Below, one piece after another: positions 24,805 to 32,910 of a stretch of 55,528 nucleotides of DNA. The notes beneath the pieces are model-generated. The model was given only the letters and a program-made list of their open reading frames with translations. It had not been told where the DNA came from and searched no databases. The first letter of the stretch is position 1. Every line of letters starts with the position of its first letter. This stretch comes from Accumulibacter sp003538495 (GTDB taxonomy: Bacteria > Pseudomonadota > Gammaproteobacteria > Burkholderiales > Rhodocyclaceae). Both the position numbers and the translations under genes were made by a program. The stretch is taken from NCBI RefSeq assembly GCF_029255145.1, contig NZ_JAPUVQ010000040.1, positions 1-55,528 of the forward strand, given 5' to 3'.

Positions 24805-26811
24805 ATGCTGACCTCAGTCCGCTCCCCGCTCGGCGCTCCCGGCGTTTTCGCGCTGCCGGACGCGCCGGTTCCGGCTTTGCACCCGCAGCGCATGGACGTT
24901 TGCGCCTTCGTCGGTGTCGCGCCGCGCGGGCCGGCGCGGGTGCCGGTGGTCGACCAGGACTGGCCGGCCGGCTATCGGATGGTCACCGATTTGGCGCGGC
25001 CGCTGCGCCACAGCCAGCCGGTGCAGGTCCGCAGTTTCGACGAGTATCAGTATTACTTCGGTGGCTTCGAAGGGCCGGGCCTGCTGCCGCACGCGGTCGC
25101 CAGCTACTTCGAGCAGGGCGGCCGCCTGGCGTGGATCGTGCGCATCGTACATGCGCGCAACGCCGCTTTCAGTAACGGCTGCGCCAGCGGCAAGCTGAGC
25201 GGCGCGTTCGCCGGCGAGCTGGCGTTCATCGCCCGCAACGAGGGCCAGTGGGGCGATCGGCTGACGGTGAGTGTCGGCTTCACGGCAAGCGCGCTGGGCT
25301 TCACGCTCGATGCGCTCGACCGGCTGCTGCTCGACCCGCGCAGTCCGGTGGCGGTCGGCAGCTGTCTGCGGCTGACCGACGTCGCCGGTGGCGCGACGCT
25401 GGCTTTCTGCGAGGAATTGCGGTTGGTACGCGACAGCGAGCGCGCGCGCGAGCGCTGGCTGGTGACGCTGGATGCCTTGCCGGCATTGCCACCGGTTCGC
25501 GCCGAACTGATCGCTGCCAGCGTGGCGATCGGCGATGGCGCCGGGCGTCGTGAGCTCTTCGAGAATCTGGCGCTGTCACCCGATCATCCGGAGAGCCTGG
25601 CGAACGTTCTCTGCGATCGCTCGACGCTGCTCTGGCCGCATCCCGACTGGGCGGCGACGCGGATCAAGCCGGCCGACGCGCGGGTCGAGTTCCTGCGCGG
25701 GGTCAGCGCCATGTTTTCCGGCGGGCGCGACGACTGGCAGGCGATCAGCCACGACGACTTCTTCGACAGCCACTGGACGCCGGCCGACGAAACCGGTGGC
25801 GCCGGGATCACCGCCCTCGCCGATTGCGACAGCGTCAGCCAGGTACTGCTGCCGGACCTTTATGTGCCGGCGCAGTGGGCCGGTCCGGAAACCATCGAAG
25901 AACTGCCGATCAGCAGCGCGGGCGCCGAATTCGCGGCCTGCCTGGAGCTGGAGACCAACCCCGGCAGCGCCAGCACGCTGGCGCCGAGCGCACTGGCCGG
26001 CTTGATCCTCGATCCGCGCACGCAGGCTGGCTTGACCGCCATCGTCGGCTTGCAGCAGCGCGTCGTCGATTTCTGCGAGAGCACGCAGGCGCTGATCGCG
26101 CTGTTCGACGTGCCGCCCGGCCTGTCGCAAGCGCGCATCGAGCAGTGGCGAGCGCAGTTCGACAGCAGCTGGGCGGCCGCCTACCACCCCTGGCTGGTAC
26201 CGGCCAGGCGCAGTGCCGACGCCGCCGACGCAGCGCAGGCGCGGCGTGACCAGTTGCCGCCGTCGGCGGTTGCCGCCGGGATCATCGCCCGACGCGAATT
26301 CGAGCGTGGCATCCAGTTCGGCCCGGCCAACGAGATCGCCCGGCAGATCATCCACCTGGCCGAAGCGCAGCCCGAAGGCCGCGCCGACGCGCTCCACCCG
26401 CAAGGAATCAACTGTTTCGCGCGCGTTCCCGACGGCATCCAGCTGCTCGCCGCGCGCACCCTCTCGCGCGAACGCGACTGGCGACAGCTGTCGGTGCGCC
26501 GGCTGATCCTGATGCTCCGGCGAACCCTGCTGGCCGACCTGCAGTGGGCCGTTTTCGAGCCCAACGGCCCGGCGCTCTGGCGCGACCTGCAGCACGCCAT
26601 CGAGAGTCTGCTGCGTGGCCTGTTCCGCGCTGGCGCCTTTGCCGGGCGCAGCGAGGCCGAGTCTTTCTTCGTCCGGGTGCATACCGACACGCCACGCCTC
26701 GATCGTGGCGAACTGCTGGTGGACATCGGCGTCGCTCCCGCCGAACCGCTGGAATTCATCCTCGTCCGCCTGCGTCGCGACGGCGACGGCACGCTCAACC
26801 TCCAGGAATGA
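24805..26811 (+). CDS. Contractile tail sheath protein 2
   Basis: The 668-residue product is a divergent second sheath. The C-terminal third keeps the sheath pattern: LPPSAVAAGIIARREFERGIQFGPANE, LHPQGINCFARVPDGIQLLAARTLS, and QLSVRRLILMLRRTLLADLQWAVFEPNGP. The N-terminus (LGAPGVFALPDAP) is a degenerate form of the usual GVYVEE opening, and the middle is heavily altered. In Afp and PVC particles such minor sheaths form the ring next to the baseplate, which is the likely role here. The stop lies 7 bp before tube 2, so the locus holds two sheath-tube pairs in series. No third pair is present. Confidence 0.9.
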   Translation: MLTSVRSPLGAPGVFALPDAPVPALHPQRMDVCAFVGVAPRGPARVPVVDQDWPAGYRMVTDLARPLRHSQPVQVRSFDEYQYYFGGFEGPGLLPHAVASYFEQGGRLAWIVRIVHARNAAFSNGCASGKLSGAFAGELAFIARNEGQWGDRLTVSVGFTASALGFTLDALDRLLLDPRSPVAVGSCLRLTDVAGGATLAFCEELRLVRDSERARERWLVTLDALPALPPVRAELIAASVAIGDGAGRRELFENLALSPDHPESLANVLCDRSTLLWPHPDWAATRIKPADARVEFLRGVSAMFSGGRDDWQAISHDDFFDSHWTPADETGGAGITALADCDSVSQVLLPDLYVPAQWAGPETIEELPISSAGAEFAACLELETNPGSASTLAPSALAGLILDPRTQAGLTAIVGLQQRVVDFCESTQALIALFDVPPGLSQARIEQWRAQFDSSWAAAYHPWLVPARRSADAADAAQARRDQLPPSAVAAGIIARREFERGIQFGPANEIARQIIHLAEAQPEGRADALHPQGINCFARVPDGIQLLAARTLSRERDWRQLSVRRLILMLRRTLLADLQWAVFEPNGPALWRDLQHAIESLLRGLFRAGAFAGRSEAESFFVRVHTDTPRLDRGELLVDIGVAPAEPLEFILVRLRRDGDGTLNLQE

Positions 26812-26818
26812 GACGACC

Positions 26819-27370
26819 ATGGCTGACGCCCTGATCCTGCCTGCCTTCCGCTTCGAAGTGAAGCTGCTGCGCTCGCCGGACATCATCGCCGGCAGCCAGC
26901 GCCTGCCCGGCGCCGGTGACGGCTACAGCCCGGCGCAGGGAAGGACGTTGCTTGGCACCGGCGCTTTCCAGGAGTGCGCCGGGCTGGAGATCGAGATGGA
27001 CATCCAGGAGTACCAGGAGGGCGGCCGCAACAATGGCACCATCCGCCGCGTCGGTCGCGCCAAGTATCAGCCGCTGCTGCTCAAGCGCGGGATGTTCTAT
27101 CAGCGGGACGGCGACGGCCAGGCAAGTCCCGAGTTGTGGCACTGGCTGCAGCGGATCATCAACGGCGAGCGCCCGGTTCCGCGCCACGACGGCATCGTGT
27201 ACGTGATGAGCGCCGACCACAGCGTGCGCGCGACCTGGATGTTCGATCGCGGCCTGCCGGCCAAGATTCGCGGCCCCGAGCTGAACGCCAGGACCGGCGA
27301 AATCGCCATCGAGGAGCTGACCATCGCCCACGAAGGCCTGCGTCTGCTGCCCGCCGAGGTCGCCGCGTGA
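26819..27370 (+). CDS. Inner tube protein 2, baseplate-proximal (Afp5/gp19-like)
   Basis: The 183-residue product is a second gp19-like tube protein, longer than tube 1. Recognisable patterns are PAFRFEVKLLRSPD, a GAFQECAGLEIEMDIQEYQEGGRNNGTIRRVGRAKY segment, LLLKRGMFY, and the terminal IAIEELTIAHEGLRLL. By analogy with Afp5/Pvc5 it would join the spike hub to the main tube. The start at 26819 lies 7 bp after the sheath 2 stop; longer upstream frames are shadows. Its stop overlaps the GTG of the LysM protein gene (GTGA), indicating translational coupling. Confidence 0.9.
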   Translation: MADALILPAFRFEVKLLRSPDIIAGSQRLPGAGDGYSPAQGRTLLGTGAFQECAGLEIEMDIQEYQEGGRNNGTIRRVGRAKYQPLLLKRGMFYQRDGDGQASPELWHWLQRIINGERPVPRHDGIVYVMSADHSVRATWMFDRGLPAKIRGPELNARTGEIAIEELTIAHEGLRLLPAEVAA

Positions 27371-28608
27371 GCGCGCTGGTCAAGGCCCGCCTGGCCGAGA
27401 TCGGATCGGGCGACCGTCCGAAGGAAACGCCGAATACCTCGGTGGACGTGCAGTTCAATCCGACGACGCTGCGCGTGCAGATCTCCAACCGCACTGCCGG
27501 TGGCGCGCAGGCTGGCGCGCAGGCGCGCCAACGTCCGGGCACCGGTGAGATGCAGGTCAGTTTCGACCTGGTCTTCGATACCGCCGACGAAGGCAAGACC
27601 GACGCCGGCGTCAGCGTCCTCAAGAAGACCGCGATGGTCGAGCGCTTTGTCCGGCCGCGCGGACCGGGAGCCGGCAAGGAAGCACCGCCGCGGGTGCTCT
27701 TCGAGTGGGGCAGCTTCCTGGTGCAGGGGACGATGGAGAGTGCCAACATCGACCTCGACCTGTTCGACGCCAGCGGCGTGCCCTTGCGCGCCAAGGTGTC
27801 GGTGAGCATCAAGGGCCAGGACCCGCGGTGGACGTACACCGCCGCGCCAGCCACTGCCGGTGGCAACTCCGCGGCGCCCTCGCCGGGGCGCTCGGGCAGC
27901 GGCACCGCGCTGCCCGCCGGTGCCCCCGGCACGCAGGGCAACGGCCAGACGCCGGATCGCATCGCGCAGGCGATGCCCGGCGAGAGCCTGGCGCAGCTGG
28001 CGGCGCGCAACGGTTTCGATCCGGCGGCGTGGCGGGCGCTGGCCGACGGCCTCGGCAACCCCCTGCAGCTGAGCCTGGGCCAGGAAGTGCCATTGCCCGC
28101 CGCTGCCGGCCGCGGCGTCGCCAACGGCGCCACGGCGCAGGGCAGTGACCCGGCGCGAGCCGCCGCCAGTCTGCCATTGGTCGGAGGCGGTGCTGCCGGT
28201 GCCGGCAGCAGCCAGGCCAGCGGGCAGCGCAGCGCCGCCGGCAGCGCTATCGATCCGGTGCGCCAGGGGCAGGCGCTGGCCAGCAAGGGTGGCCTTGGCG
28301 GGGCCATCGCCGAGGTCAAGAGCGAGGTGCATCGGCAGGGCGCGAGCAACAGTCTCGGCGCTTTCGGCGTGCGCAGCGACGGGGTCGCCGACAGCAGCGG
28401 TCGCCCCTGGGGCGCCGGCGTACCGCTGCGTCCGAAATTCGGCAGCGCCCGGCCGGCGGCGCGTCACGATCCGACGCTGCCGGGCTGGGCCAGCGCCGGC
28501 GCAACGAAGGCGGCTGCGAGTCCGGCGTCGACGGCCAGCGGCGCGCGCGGCAAGGCCGGCGCTGGCGACTGCGGTTGTCGCGGCCGGCGTTCGCGCACCA
28601 AACCGTGA
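27367..28608 (+). CDS. LysM-containing baseplate protein (Afp7/Pvc7-like)
   Basis: The 413-residue product (GTG start, overlapping the previous stop) starts with the Afp7-type beta domain: VDVQFNPTTLRVQISN, then SFDLVFDTADEGK and PPRVLFEWGSFLVQGTMESANIDLDLFD. A LysM-like motif lies at about 195-240 (RIAQAMPGESLAQLAARNGFDP, LGQEVPLP); in gp53/Afp7 proteins it clamps the hub, here being part of the baseplate and not a cell-wall anchor. The last 170 residues are alanine/glycine/serine-rich and probably disordered, ending in a GDCGCRGRRSR tail with two cysteines. This low-complexity extension is longer than I expect for the family. Confidence 0.85.
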   Translation: MSALVKARLAEIGSGDRPKETPNTSVDVQFNPTTLRVQISNRTAGGAQAGAQARQRPGTGEMQVSFDLVFDTADEGKTDAGVSVLKKTAMVERFVRPRGPGAGKEAPPRVLFEWGSFLVQGTMESANIDLDLFDASGVPLRAKVSVSIKGQDPRWTYTAAPATAGGNSAAPSPGRSGSGTALPAGAPGTQGNGQTPDRIAQAMPGESLAQLAARNGFDPAAWRALADGLGNPLQLSLGQEVPLPAAAGRGVANGATAQGSDPARAAASLPLVGGGAAGAGSSQASGQRSAAGSAIDPVRQGQALASKGGLGGAIAEVKSEVHRQGASNSLGAFGVRSDGVADSSGRPWGAGVPLRPKFGSARPAARHDPTLPGWASAGATKAAASPASTASGARGKAGAGDCGCRGRRSRTKP

Positions 28609-28628
28609 ACCAGTGGAGAGGGCAAACG

Positions 28629-28802
28629 ATGCCAATCGAAATCAGGGAAGTCGAGGCCGAGGTCGAGGTCGACGCTGGCCGTGGTGGCGGCGAACAGCCA
28701 CGCAGCGAAGCGAGCGCCGAGGCGCTGGCGCGCTGGCAGGAACTGGCGCGCCGCGACGCACAGCTGGCCGCGCGCACGCAGGCCTGGTCTTTCGACGACT
28801 GA
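28629..28802 (+). CDS. 57-residue protein between LysM and hub genes
   Basis: The small acidic product begins MPIEIREVEAEVEVDAG and continues with a helical segment (SAEALARWQELARRDAQLAARTQAWSFDD). No domain is recognised. It lies 20 bp after the LysM gene and 48 bp before the hub gene, in the same direction, so it is part of the operon. The beta-strand then helix layout would suit a small chaperone or plug of the hub, but this is conjecture. The alternative is that it is not translated. Confidence 0.5.
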   Translation: MPIEIREVEAEVEVDAGRGGGEQPRSEASAEALARWQELARRDAQLAARTQAWSFDD

Positions 28803-28850
28803 GTTCGACCACCGCCCAGTGCCTACTCCCTTACACGCGAGCCTGAAACC

Positions 28851-29945
28851 ATGCCCTTGATCCCGACTCCGCTGCAGGCCTCGACGATCCCCGAGATCCA
28901 GGTCGACGGGCGGGCGAATGCCGAGTTGGCGCGCGACGTCTCGCTGCTGCAGATCGACGAGGACGTCAACGGCCTGCGCCGTCTGCTGGCGACCTTCGTC
29001 GCCATCGGGCCGCGCGAAGGCGCGCCGAGCGAGCAACTCAACTGGCTGGACGGCGCGGTGCTCGATTTCGGCAAGGAATTGCGCGTCTCGATGGGCCCCA
29101 GCGACGCCCGGGAACAGATGTTTGCCGGCAAGCTGAGCGCCATCGAGCTGTCGATGGAGCAGGGCCGGACACCCGAGGTGGTCTGCCTGGCCGAGGACAC
29201 GCTGATGGATCTGCGCATGACGCGGCGCTTCAAGACCTACGAGAACGTCAGCGAAGCCGACCTGCTGCAGCAGATCGCTGGCGAGCACGGCCTGCGCGCG
29301 GCCGCCGACGTGGACGGACCGACCTGGCCGCTGGCGCAGCAATGGAACCTCAGCGACCTCGCTTTCCTGCGCGAGCGCGCCCGCCGGCTGGCCGCCGAAG
29401 TGTGGGTCGACGGCGACACCCTGCACATGGCGACGCGTGACCAGCGTCGTGGCAATTCGCTGACCCTGATCCAGGGCGGCAACCTGCTGCAGCTGCGGCT
29501 GCGCGCCGACCTCGCGCAGCAGCGCAGCAAGGTCATCGTCGGCGGTTTCGACGATAACGATCAGGACGCCATCGACGAGGAAGCCGGCGACAGCGCCATC
29601 GCTGCCGAGGCTCAGGGCAATACGCACGGCGTGCAGGTGCTCGACCGCGCCTTCGGCGAGCGGGTCAGTTACCGCGTTCGCGAAGTGCCGCTGGCCGACG
29701 CCGAGGCCAGCGCGATGGCGCGGGCGGCGCTGCTCGGCCGGGCGCGCCGCTTCGTCACCGCCAGCGGTGTCGCCGACGGCAGCACGGCGATCCGCGTCGG
29801 CAGCCTGCTGCGGCTGGAACGTGTCAGCCCGCTGTTCGAGGGCGATGGCTACTACGTGACGCGGGTCCGCCACCAATATGACCAGAGCAGCGGCTACCGC
29901 ACGCATTTCGACGCCGAACGCGCCTGGCTGGGGAGGGCGAGATGA
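28851..29945 (+). CDS. Spike hub protein, gpD/VgrG N-terminal-like (Afp8 first half)
   Basis: The 364-residue product resembles phage late-control protein D and the gp27-like part of VgrG/Afp8, which forms the trimeric hub at the tube's base. Supporting patterns are IEVSRD-type openings here as DVSLLQIDEDVNGLRRLLATF, the FAGKLSAIELSMEQG strand, YENVSEADLLQQIAGEHGL, WPLAQQWNLSDLAFLRERARRLA and WVDGDTLHM. The C-terminal end (GDGYYVTRVRHQYDQSSGYRTHFDAER) is typical. The gp5-like spike half is encoded separately by the next gene, whose start overlaps this stop. In Afp and PVC both halves are one protein (Afp8/Pvc8), so here the spike is split. Confidence 0.87.
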   Translation: MPLIPTPLQASTIPEIQVDGRANAELARDVSLLQIDEDVNGLRRLLATFVAIGPREGAPSEQLNWLDGAVLDFGKELRVSMGPSDAREQMFAGKLSAIELSMEQGRTPEVVCLAEDTLMDLRMTRRFKTYENVSEADLLQQIAGEHGLRAAADVDGPTWPLAQQWNLSDLAFLRERARRLAAEVWVDGDTLHMATRDQRRGNSLTLIQGGNLLQLRLRADLAQQRSKVIVGGFDDNDQDAIDEEAGDSAIAAEAQGNTHGVQVLDRAFGERVSYRVREVPLADAEASAMARAALLGRARRFVTASGVADGSTAIRVGSLLRLERVSPLFEGDGYYVTRVRHQYDQSSGYRTHFDAERAWLGRAR

Positions 29946-30613
29946 GCGGCGACCCGCGCTTTCCGCGCGACGGCGATGGCCCGCGCTGGTTCGGTCTCTA
30001 TCCGGCGGTGGTCAGCGACCTGGTCGACCCCGACGGCAAGGGTCGGATCAAGGTGGAAATGCCGGCTTTCGGCGCTGCCGGCGACACGGTCTTTGCCTGG
30101 GCGACGCTGCTCACGCCCTACGCCGACCGCGATCAGGGGCTGGAGATCCTGCCCGAAGTCGATTCGCAGGTGGTTCTCGCTTTCGAAGCCGGCGACCCGG
30201 CGAGGCCGTACATCGTCGGTGCCTGCTGGAACGGCAGCCGCGCGCTGCCCGAGGCGGCGGCCGCGGCCAACAACCTGCGCACGCTGAAGACGCGTTCGGG
30301 CAGCATGCTGCAGTTCGACGACAGCGAGGGGGCGGCCAAGGTCACGATCTCGATGAGCAGCGGCCACCGCGTCGTCCTCGACGATAGCGCGCAGGAAGTC
30401 ACCGTCGAGCACAGCAACGGCTGCAAGATCAACATGAATATCGCCGGGCAGGTAACGATCACCGCCAACGCGACGGTCGAAATCAATGCCTCGGCAGTCA
30501 ACGTGCACGCGCCGATGGTCACTTGCGACGGCATCGTCCAATGCACCACGCTGATCGCCTCGACCGGCGTCGTTTCGCCAAGCTACACACCCGGCGCGGG
30601 GAACGTATGGTGA
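29942..30613 (+). CDS. Spike protein, gpV/gp5-like (Afp8 second half)
   Basis: The 223-residue product has the gpV/gp5 OB-fold at about 15-100 (FGLYPAVVSDLVDPDGKGRIKVEMP, VFAWATLLTPYADRDQG, PEVDSQVVLAFEAGDPARPYIVGACWNG). A C-terminal region of short repeated strands follows (KVTISMSSGHRVVLDD, EVTVEHSNGCKINMNIAG), as in trimeric beta-helix spikes. It forms the membrane-piercing tip under the hub. It overlaps the hub gene by 4 bp and the next gene by 7 bp. No separate PAAR tip protein is seen nearby, so this spike may be unsharpened or use a PAAR protein encoded elsewhere. Confidence 0.87.
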   Translation: MSGDPRFPRDGDGPRWFGLYPAVVSDLVDPDGKGRIKVEMPAFGAAGDTVFAWATLLTPYADRDQGLEILPEVDSQVVLAFEAGDPARPYIVGACWNGSRALPEAAAAANNLRTLKTRSGSMLQFDDSEGAAKVTISMSSGHRVVLDDSAQEVTVEHSNGCKINMNIAGQVTITANATVEINASAVNVHAPMVTCDGIVQCTTLIASTGVVSPSYTPGAGNVW

Positions 30614-32457
30614 TCACCCGACAAGCCACCCATCCGGCACCGAACTGGCGGCTGGTCGGCCCGTGGTATCGCTGGCCGCGGCCGGCGCTGCCGGCCGATG
30701 GCCGCGTCAGCCGGCCGGCGATCCAGAAGTTCGCTGGCGACGATTTCATCAAGGATTTTCTGGCACAGCCGCAGCGCTCGCTGAAGTACGACGAGACGAT
30801 CGATGTGGTCAATGGCTATCAACTGGCGCAGGCCGGGTCGTTCGCCAAGAAGGTGCTGTGCATGCTGCCGCTGACCGCGGCCGGCAAACCTGCCAGCAAG
30901 CGGGTCAATGAAAAGGGCGAGGTGATCGACGAACCGGTCTACCGCGCGCGCCTGGCGCCGACCGACCTGCGCAAGCTCTACCAGCCGGCGCACGACCGCC
31001 ACTACCTGGTCACTTGCCAGCTGCACTGCGACGAGCCCGGATTTCCGCGCGTCGCCCGCCAGCAGGTCTGCCAGGCCGGCTTCGTCGTTCGCCGCCGGCG
31101 CCCGGCCAAGCTGCCGGACGGCATCACCGCGGCGATGGTCACCGAGCAGGCCAGGGCCGCGCAGGCGCTGGCCGCCAAGCTGCACGAACTGCTAGGGCTC
31201 GACGCTGCGGCCAGTGATTCGCAGGCCAGCGCCGGCCTGCGCGCCAATGCGCTGCGCCAGCAGGAGCTGCTCGCCAAGGACGAAAGCCAGGCGAACTGGG
31301 CGGCGCTGCTTGCCGATACCCGCGAAAAGCTCGATAAGGAACGCAGGAATCTGCAGGACTGGTACGACAAGAACGGCGTCGGCGTCGAGATCGACGGCTG
31401 GTTCCCGACGCTCCTGGACGGCAAGAGCAGCCGGATCTACGGTGAGTGGCGGCATCTCGGCGACAGCGACCAGCTCGGCGCCGACCCGCACGCCGCCGGC
31501 GAACGCCACTATCCGCTGTTCGCGGTCGTTCCCGACCCGCGCGAAGCGCAGCACGATGCGGCCGGTCGCACGCTCTACTACGGAACGGTGCCCACTGGCG
31601 GGCTGGAGCACGATGGCAGCGGGCTGGCGCGCTTCGACGAACTGACGACCTACGAGATCAGCTGTTTCGTTCGCCAGCATCACCCCTGTCCGCCGCAGGT
31701 GGGCAAGGCGCCGGACTGCCACGGGCCGGTGGTCTGGAGCCTGCCGACTGCCGCCTTCCGCGTCGCTGCGCCTTTCGACGTCCTCGGCTCGGCCAACCGG
31801 CCGATCACCATCAAGATGCCCGACCTGCGCGAACTCGCCGCGCAGGCGGCGATGCGGCCGCGCGGCAAGCTGTCGCCGATCCGCTTCGTGCAGCCGCAGC
31901 ACCTGTCGCCGAAGGTCAAGGACAAGGGCGCCGACGGTGGCGAGATGAGCGGCGAGGCGATCTGCAGCTTCTCGATCCCGCTGATCACGATCATCGCGCT
32001 GTTCCTGCTCAACCTGTTCCTGCCGATCGTGGTGTTGATCTTCAACCTGTGGTTCCTGCTGGTCTTCCGCTTCTGCATCCCGCCACAGATCCAGGTCGCC
32101 GCCGGGCTCGACGCGGCGCTGGCGGTCACCCCGCCGAAGGTTGACCTCGACGCCGAGTTCAGCGTCAAGGTTAATGGCCTGGACACGCTTGTCAAACCCG
32201 ACGACCTGCACGCGGCGCTGACCAGCGGCGGCGACTCGATGAAGACGCGGATCAGGAGTGACACCGGCCTCGACGAAGACCCGGCGATCGACGACCTGAG
32301 CAACAACAGCCTCGGCCCAATCGACCAGACGCTGCAGGACAACGCCGGGCGCAAGGCGGACAGCGCTGGAAACCTGCCGCCGCCACCACCGGTTGGCACA
32401 CCGCTGGTCTACGAAGAGGCGGTGACGCCGGTCTGGCCACCTGCCGGAGCCAGCTGA
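30607..32457 (+). CDS. eCIS-locus protein with an internal membrane hairpin, function unknown
   Basis: The 616-residue product starts with an aromatic-rich segment (HPAPNWRLVGPWYRWPRPALPADGRVSRPAIQKF), followed by a mostly soluble body with a helical, alanine-rich stretch (about 180-250). A strongly hydrophobic segment at about 455-496 (SIPLITIIALFLLNLFLP, then IVVLIFNLWFLLVF) can form two membrane helices. The C-terminus is acidic and proline-rich. The start at 30607 overlaps the spike stop by 7 bp and its own stop overlaps the gp25 start (TGATGA). A membrane segment is unusual for an eCIS structural protein; it might anchor the particle to the producer's membrane or act as a target-membrane component. 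No family was recognised. Confidence 0.75.
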   Translation: MVITRQATHPAPNWRLVGPWYRWPRPALPADGRVSRPAIQKFAGDDFIKDFLAQPQRSLKYDETIDVVNGYQLAQAGSFAKKVLCMLPLTAAGKPASKRVNEKGEVIDEPVYRARLAPTDLRKLYQPAHDRHYLVTCQLHCDEPGFPRVARQQVCQAGFVVRRRRPAKLPDGITAAMVTEQARAAQALAAKLHELLGLDAAASDSQASAGLRANALRQQELLAKDESQANWAALLADTREKLDKERRNLQDWYDKNGVGVEIDGWFPTLLDGKSSRIYGEWRHLGDSDQLGADPHAAGERHYPLFAVVPDPREAQHDAAGRTLYYGTVPTGGLEHDGSGLARFDELTTYEISCFVRQHHPCPPQVGKAPDCHGPVVWSLPTAAFRVAAPFDVLGSANRPITIKMPDLRELAAQAAMRPRGKLSPIRFVQPQHLSPKVKDKGADGGEMSGEAICSFSIPLITIIALFLLNLFLPIVVLIFNLWFLLVFRFCIPPQIQVAAGLDAALAVTPPKVDLDAEFSVKVNGLDTLVKPDDLHAALTSGGDSMKTRIRSDTGLDEDPAIDDLSNNSLGPIDQTLQDNAGRKADSAGNLPPPPPVGTPLVYEEAVTPVWPPAGAS

Positions 32458-32864
32458 TGAACAAGCCACTGAAGCGCTACGAACGCCTCGGCCAGGGCCT
32501 CGGGCAGCCGATTGCTCCCGACGATGCCGGCCGCCTGCCGGTCGTCTCCGGCCCCGAGAAGGTCCGCCAGGCGATGTTCACCATCCTCGACACCGAGCCC
32601 GGCGAGCGGGTGATGCGGGCCGATTTCGGCTGCGGCCTGCGCCGCTTCCTGATGGCGCCGAACAACCCGGCGACGCGCGCCGGCATCGAGCGCGAGATCG
32701 CCCAGTCGCTGGCGCGCTGGGAGCCGCGGGTCAAGGTGATCGCGGTCAGCGTCTCGCCGACCGACGACCGTGCCACGGTGCTGATCGAGATCCACTACGC
32801 GCATGCGCTGGACGGTCGTCAGGACGTTCTGGTCTATCCCTTCTATCTGGAGCAAGCCGGATGA
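32457..32864 (+). CDS. Baseplate wedge protein, gp25-like (Afp9)
   Basis: The 135-residue product is the gp25/GPW family wedge subunit that connects the baseplate to the first sheath ring. The conserved EPGER motif, whose residues bridge sheath and baseplate, is at 47-51, within FTILDTEPGERVMRADFGCGL. The rest (LARWEPRVKVIAVSVSP, VLIEIHYAHALDG) fits the family fold. The start codon overlaps the previous stop. It is followed after 46 bp by the gpJ-like gene, the gp25-gp6/J order usual in contractile systems. Confidence 0.93.
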   Translation: MNKPLKRYERLGQGLGQPIAPDDAGRLPVVSGPEKVRQAMFTILDTEPGERVMRADFGCGLRRFLMAPNNPATRAGIEREIAQSLARWEPRVKVIAVSVSPTDDRATVLIEIHYAHALDGRQDVLVYPFYLEQAG

Positions 32865-32910
32865 ATCACCCTCGATGCCCCAGCGCTGCCTTGCCGGTTG
32901 GAGAGCCACC

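Noticed and set aside
28629..28802. PAAR tip protein between LysM and hub genes
   Set aside because: The 57-residue product is acidic and helical at its C-terminus with no PAAR glycine/histidine pattern.
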